Part shown: positions 60,233 through 64,000 of the stretch, one piece after another
Layout: each line of letters begins with the position of its first letter
How positions within the stretch are numbered: the stretch's first letter is position 1
From: an uncultured Lachnospiraceae bacterium
GTDB taxonomy: Bacteria > Bacillota > Clostridia > Lachnospirales > Lachnospiraceae
Assembly (NCBI GenBank): GCA_910579615.1
Contig: CAJTUA010000006.1
Coordinates: 124,001-188,000, forward strand
Length of the DNA: 64,000 nucleotides
Reading direction: 5' to 3'
Program-made: the position numbers and the translations under genes
Notes under the pieces: generated by a model
Databases searched by the model: none
What the model was told of the DNA's origin: nothing
Seen by the model: the letters and a program-made list of their open reading frames with translations, nothing else

Positions 60233-61483
60233 CTAATTAATACTTAATCCGGCACTTGCATACCCCGCAACCGTATTGATTACGGATAAGCCACTTGCCG
60301 TTGCCGAAAATACCAGCATCAGCCGGGTTTGTGCCGTTACCGGAATATTGAGCCCTGTCAGCGCACCATTTAACAATGTCCCGATGGATAAAACTCCGGT
60401 AAGGGATGGCGACAGGTTAATCAGTGTTCCGGCAATCGGGGAGAACACATTGTCTGGTGTTGTAGACTGGTAAATCTGCGCCCTTACCGTAAGCGTGGAA
60501 CCTACCAGGGAAATCGCTGCCGTTGTACTGAAAAATGCACTGAATGAAGTAATCGTACCGTCGCGCGGAACCTGGAATGCAAAGTTCGAAAGCGTTCCGC
60601 TTGCATTCGTGATATCAATTGTAGAGCCCAGCAGCGTAAGCCCCGGCGCGCTGCTTCCAAAACCGACAAAGGCTGGAAGCCCTGCAAGCCCTCCGGCAAT
60701 TGTTGTTAAGGAAACCGGAAGCCCTGACGCAAATGGAATAACTGCTCCTGTACCAGCAATGCCAGTTGGACCCGTTGCACCAGTTGCTCCGGTTGCACCA
60801 GTTGCTCCGGTTACTCCCGTCACCCCGGTCGCTCCCGTTGCCCCCGTCACTCCGGTTGCTCCCGTCGCCCCGGTCACCCCGGTTACTCCCGTCGCACCGG
60901 TTGCTCCCGTTGCACCAGTCACTCCGGTTGCTCCCGTTGCTCCGGTCACCCCGTCTGCTCCCGTTGCTCCCGTCGCCCCAGTTGCTCCAGTTGCACCAGT
61001 TGCCCCGGTTGCCCCAGTCGCTCCGGTTACCCCGTCTGCTCCGGTTGCCCCGGTTGCTCCCGTTGCTCCGGTCACTCCGTCTGCTCCCGTCACGCCAGTT
61101 GCACCGGTTGCTCCGGTTACCCCGGTTGCTCCCGTAAGCCCGGTCACTCCGTCTGCTCCCGTTGCCCCAGTTGCTCCCGTTGGTCCGTCTGCTCCCGTTG
61201 CTCCGGTCACTCCGGTCGCCCCGGTTGCACCAGTTGCTCCGGTTACTCCCGTCGCCCCGGTTGCCCCGGTTACCCCCGGAATCCCTCTTGGTCCTTGCGG
61301 TCCAACATCGCCCTGTGGACCTACCGGTCCGGTAGATCCAATTTCACCGCGAATCCCCTGAATCCCCTGGATACCCTGCGGTCCTACTGGTCCTTGCTCA
61401 CCCTTTGGTCCTTGCGGCCCACGCTCACAACAGGAAGGATGACAATGATTTTGACAGCAATTACATGAATTATTTTGGTTCAT
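60233..61483 (-). CDS. Collagen-like BclA-type spore-surface protein
   Basis: 416 residues. A short Cys/His/Asn-rich head (NNSCNCCQNHCHPSCC) precedes about 220 residues of Gly-X-Y repeats, at first mixed (GPQGPKGEQG) and then mainly GAT, GVT and GAD triplets. A compact beta domain of about 165 residues follows, like the trimeric BclA C-terminus (DGTITSFSAFFSTTAAISLVG). There is no signal peptide. GXT triplets are often O-glycosylated, and a glycosyltransferase is encoded upstream. ATG 61483 with AAAGGA is preferred to a GTG three codons earlier. Confidence 0.92.
   Translation of the reverse strand: MNQNNSCNCCQNHCHPSCCERGPQGPKGEQGPVGPQGIQGIQGIRGEIGSTGPVGPQGDVGPQGPRGIPGVTGATGATGVTGATGATGATGVTGATGADGPTGATGATGADGVTGLTGATGVTGATGATGVTGADGVTGATGATGATGADGVTGATGATGATGATGATGATGATGADGVTGATGATGVTGATGATGATGVTGVTGATGATGVTGATGATGVTGVTGATGATGATGATGPTGIAGTGAVIPFASGLPVSLTTIAGGLAGLPAFVGFGSSAPGLTLLGSTIDITNASGTLSNFAFQVPRDGTITSFSAFFSTTAAISLVGSTLTVRAQIYQSTTPDNVFSPIAGTLINLSPSLTGVLSIGTLLNGALTGLNIPVTAQTRLMLVFSATASGLSVINTVAGYASAGLSIN
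60753..61420 (-). repeat. Nine-base tandem repeats encoding collagen triplets
   Basis: GTTGCTCCG/GTTGCACCA/GTCACTCCG-type units on the plus strand encode GAT/GVT/GAD triplets on the minus strand. Such arrays change length by slippage or recombination, so copy number should vary between strains. Confidence 0.9.
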
Positions 61484-61558
61484 ACAAAACACATCCTTTA
61501 CTTTTTTTTAGAAAGACACCGCTTTTTGATTCGACAAAAATGGTATCTTTTCTACAAA

Positions 61559-61585
61559 CATTTTATGCAAATTCGAATTACATGT
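61559..61585 (-). promoter_or_regulatory. Sigma-K-like promoter of the collagen-like gene
   Basis: On the minus strand AC (61585-61584), a 16-bp spacer and CATAAAATG (61567-61559), matching the sigma-K pattern except for the last base. Confidence 0.45.
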
Positions 61586-61601
61586 TACTTTTTTTTCATG
61601 C

Positions 61602-61634
61602 AAAAAAATTAGAGCGTGCCTGGAACACGCTCTA
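61602..61634 (-). terminator. Terminator overlapping the end of the glycosyltransferase gene
   Basis: AGAGCGTG and CACGCTCT pair perfectly around a short loop, and seven T residues follow on the minus strand. The stem includes the stop codon region. Confidence 0.88.
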
Positions 61635-62708
61635 GGAAATCTGCAGGTTGTCAAAATATTGTTTGTTATAAAGATATGCTTTCGAATAAGGCTTCCTTGC
61701 CCCAGCTCTCTCATTGTATTCTTCCGCCTTTTTCCGGTCTCCCATCCTGTCATAGCATACACATAACTGTAAGAGAGGAATATAATCATAACAATCCGGC
61801 AGAATAAATCCGCATGAGGATTCATTTTTTTGTGTATTGAGAGCAGTTTCATACCAATAGGCAGCAATGTGGTAGTTTCCCTGTTCCAGAAAATACTTCC
61901 CAATCTCACAGCACAATTCCGCCCTTGGCAAATCAAAACACATGCTGCGCAAAAGAGTCGCCAGCGCGGCTTGCTCCTGTCCGAGCTGGAAATAACAGTT
62001 GGCACAGATGGAACATGCTTCTATTTTATTTTCAACCCATCCTTCCGGTGAGAGCAGAAACTGTTCCAACACGGAAATGGCCTCTTTGTATTGCCTGTGA
62101 TAGAATAACTCCCGCCCATAATAATACTGCTGCCGCGGCTCAAGAAGCGTTCCTTCCGCGAGCATTTTCTGATATATCCTAAGATTCCGGTCAGTATCCC
62201 CGGCATGGAGCTTTTTGTGGCTGATTGCAATATCGGAATATATTACCCTGCCGTTTGGCGGAATTACTTCGTGAACCGCACCAACCCAACGGTACTGCGA
62301 ACTGTTTCTTATCCACCTTTCCCTGAAATAAGAAAAGGATGGCGCACCAGCTTCATCAAATGATGTATTATATTTCATCATTACAATATCCGTATCCGGT
62401 GACATGGACTGCTTTAACTGCAAAAATTTCTCCTTTTGCGTTTCTTCTAAAACATCATCCGCATCCATCCACATGCAGTAATCCATGGATGCCTTGGAAA
62501 ACGAATAATTTCTGGCATCCGAAAAATCATCCTTCCATGGATAGGAATAGACCTTTGACGTATAACCGGACACGATTTCCACCGTCCGGTCCGTCGAACC
62601 GGTATCCACAATAATAATTTCCTCCACAAGTTCCACTATACTGTCAAGGCAACGCGCAATATGCATTTCCTCATTTTTGACAATCATACACAGGCTTATC
62701 GTCACCAT
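61632..62708 (-). CDS. Family 2 glycosyltransferase with TPR-like C-terminus
   Basis: 358 residues. The GT2 domain (about 1-190) begins MVTISLCMIVKNEEMHIARC and has VDTGSTDRTVE and the metal-binding MWMDADDVLEE. The remaining 160 residues are helical repeats (YYYGRELFYHRQYKEAISVLEQ). Similar enzymes with TPR tails occur beside collagen-like exosporium genes. A sigma-K-like promoter lies upstream, so glycosylation of the collagen-like protein in late sporulation is a fair hypothesis. GGGGGG before ATG 62708 is a strong ribosome site. Confidence 0.9.
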   Translation of the reverse strand: MVTISLCMIVKNEEMHIARCLDSIVELVEEIIIVDTGSTDRTVEIVSGYTSKVYSYPWKDDFSDARNYSFSKASMDYCMWMDADDVLEETQKEKFLQLKQSMSPDTDIVMMKYNTSFDEAGAPSFSYFRERWIRNSSQYRWVGAVHEVIPPNGRVIYSDIAISHKKLHAGDTDRNLRIYQKMLAEGTLLEPRQQYYYGRELFYHRQYKEAISVLEQFLLSPEGWVENKIEACSICANCYFQLGQEQAALATLLRSMCFDLPRAELCCEIGKYFLEQGNYHIAAYWYETALNTQKNESSCGFILPDCYDYIPLLQLCVCYDRMGDRKKAEEYNERAGARKPYSKAYLYNKQYFDNLQIS

Positions 62709-62791
62709 ATATAATCCCCCCTCTTTTCTTTGATTCCTGCCTGTAAAGTATTTTTATACCCACCGTTACATGATAAGCTATTATCATAATA

Positions 62792-62819
62792 GATTATATG
62801 CACAAAAAATCAATTCGGT
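62792..62819 (-). promoter_or_regulatory. Sigma-K-like promoter of the glycosyltransferase gene
   Basis: On the minus strand AC (62819-62818), a 17-bp spacer and CATATAATC (62800-62792), matching sigma-K except the last base. A dyad TGATAA-N4-TTATCA lies just downstream. Confidence 0.42.
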
Positions 62820-62995
62820 TATAGGAACTGCTGTTGCAATCCTTTATAAAATTTTCATTTCCCTAACATTTTCTAGGCAGGCAGCTTTACTTTTTCTTTA
62901 AAGGAGTATAATAAGGGGGAACCTTAATTTTTCTTTAGATTTCAAGAACAGAAGCATCCAGAGCATACCTTCCCCTGACCATTTTCACCCCCTCC

Positions 62996-63907
62996 TCATA
63001 CCACAAGGTTCGTAACCAACCCTGTCAGCAGCGAAAATACCATCACAAAAGCAATGTAAAGAAGGAACCGCCGAACCCCCAACACGATTTTCAGCGCCCC
63101 AAGGTTTGTGATTTTCGTGGCGGGTCCTGTTACCATAAAAGCCGCCGCACTTCCCATGCTCATCCCCGAGACAAGCCATTGCTGCAGCAGCGGAATCGTG
63201 CCGCCCCCGCAGGCATAGAGCGGAACACCAATCGTCGCCGCCATCAAAACACCAAAGCCCTCATTGCTTTTCCCAAAAAGCTCCGCAAACCCCTGCGCCG
63301 GAACATAGCGCTGAAACAATGCGGAGAGCAATACACCGAGCAAAAAGTACAGCCCGGTCGCCTTGATATTGCGCCCGAGGTTTTTTATAAAACGCAAAAA
63401 AAGATTCGGGTCAGTATCATGGCTTTTTCGCGGCTCGAAATCCTTAAAATCAAAAAACTCTTCCCTGCCGTAAAATAAATGCACCAAAATCCCTGCCGCC
63501 ATGCCGCACAGGCTGCATGAAAGGAGCCGGACCGCCATTGCCGTCCCCCCAAGGGCGCTGCTGTAAAGCAGAAGCTGCGGGTTGAGCAGCACACTGCTCA
63601 TCATAAACGCCGCCAGCCAGTCATGCCGCATCCCGTGCCTGGAAAAAGAGGCGGCAATCGGAATGGTGCCGTACATGCAAAGCGGGGATGCAATCCCCAG
63701 AAAACTTGCCGGAACCACACCCCACACGCCCCATTTTTTGTCCTTTAAACGCTCAAAGCAGCCATGGATGGCATCCTTTGCAAATACGCTGACAAGGGAG
63801 CCGATTGCCATGCCGAGCGCCCAGTAAAAAGCTATCTGGCGCAGCTGTACCATAAAATAATAGCTGATATAGATAAATTCTCTGTGCAAAATTTCAAACA
63901 TCGGCAT
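62996..63907 (-). CDS. UPF0718/DUF318-family permease (ArsP/YraQ-like)
   Basis: 303 residues with about eight membrane segments. IASPLCMYGTIPIAASFSRHG and GVPLYACGGGTIPLLQQWLVSG are the paired family motifs around the predicted transport path; members include ArsP, an organoarsenical exporter. The substrate here is not certain. ATG 63907 after GGAGGGGG is preferred; a second reading starting about 45 bases upstream exists because of a local duplication of GCAAAATTTCAAACAT. At the window edge a minus-strand frame ends at 63971 and may be the tail of another gene. Confidence 0.85.
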   Translation of the reverse strand: MPMFEILHREFIYISYYFMVQLRQIAFYWALGMAIGSLVSVFAKDAIHGCFERLKDKKWGVWGVVPASFLGIASPLCMYGTIPIAASFSRHGMRHDWLAAFMMSSVLLNPQLLLYSSALGGTAMAVRLLSCSLCGMAAGILVHLFYGREEFFDFKDFEPRKSHDTDPNLFLRFIKNLGRNIKATGLYFLLGVLLSALFQRYVPAQGFAELFGKSNEGFGVLMAATIGVPLYACGGGTIPLLQQWLVSGMSMGSAAAFMVTGPATKITNLGALKIVLGVRRFLLYIAFVMVFSLLTGLVTNLVV

Positions 63908-64000
63908 CCACCAATTCCCCCTCCGCAAAATTTCAAACATTGGCATCCACAAGCTTCTTTGCGCCCTGGCTCAGCCGTCCACATCCACCAATTGATATGT

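Noticed and set aside
60495..61361. Long plus-strand Pro/Val/Ala-rich ORF opposite the collagen-like gene
   Set aside because: It is the mirror of the 9-base collagen repeats; the minus strand has the SD, promoter, terminator and recognised domains.

Overview
The window looks like a chromosome segment from a spore-forming anaerobic member of the Clostridia, most likely Lachnospiraceae. The grounds are the DapL lysine route, a minimal SufC/SufB-type Fe-S pair, a pyrB-pyrI pair, sugar ABC importers without their own ATPase but with YIP1 and DUF5696 partners, strong AGGAGG ribosome sites, and a collagen-like BclA-type surface protein. No rRNA, tRNA or CRISPR array was seen. The species assignment is inference.

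Layout. 1-12 kb: the end of a secreted protein, an orphan tyrosine recombinase, dapF-dapL, glnA with an ANTAR regulator, a SmsC/SmsB pair, a CNNM/CorC membrane protein with a structured-looking leader, an Mrp ATPase and an ABC exporter. 12.5-16 kb: a broken PD-(D/E)XK gene, pyrB-pyrI separated by three palindromic repeats, and a membrane diguanylate cyclase. 16-34.6 kb: a large arabinan/arabino-oligosaccharide locus, with two solute-binding proteins, two permease pairs, DUF5696, YIP1/NHL, two GH43 enzymes, L-arabinose isomerase and an ArsR-type regulator. A GH51 arabinofuranosidase at 42.8 kb belongs to the same pathway. 34.8-41.7 kb: an SH3b amidase lipoprotein, an ECF sigma/ABC operon and rtcB. 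44.5-54.5 kb: a TetR-linked ABC exporter, an XRE regulator, an SPFH/NfeD pair, a DUF11 protein, and a two-component system with small membrane proteins. 54.5-60 kb: a decayed AbrB/PIN toxin-antitoxin locus and a redox cluster (iron alcohol dehydrogenase, aldo-keto reductase, flavodoxin-type proteins) with two frameshifted lipoproteins. 60-64 kb: a collagen-like spore-surface protein, a glycosyltransferase and a UPF0718 permease.

How the genes work together. The arabinose locus would import arabino-oligosaccharides, cleave them with GH43 and GH51 enzymes and isomerise L-arabinose. A candidate operator with TAGATT half-sites lies near two of its promoters. Three surface-related genes (DUF11, collagen-like, glycosyltransferase) are preceded by sigma-K-like promoters, suggesting late sporulation expression.

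Most unusual features. (1) At 41.97-42.62 kb a perfect consensus promoter (TTGACA-N17-TATAAT) drives a non-coding-looking transcript. It carries seven modules of strong Shine-Dalgarno plus start region plus stop after only three to five codons, mostly Met-Lys-Thr-stop, and ends in a hairpin. It sits between rtcB and abfA. (2) A family of roughly 104-bp palindromic repeats sits directly upstream of ribosome-binding sites inside operons, always in the same orientation relative to the downstream gene, with compensatory arm changes.
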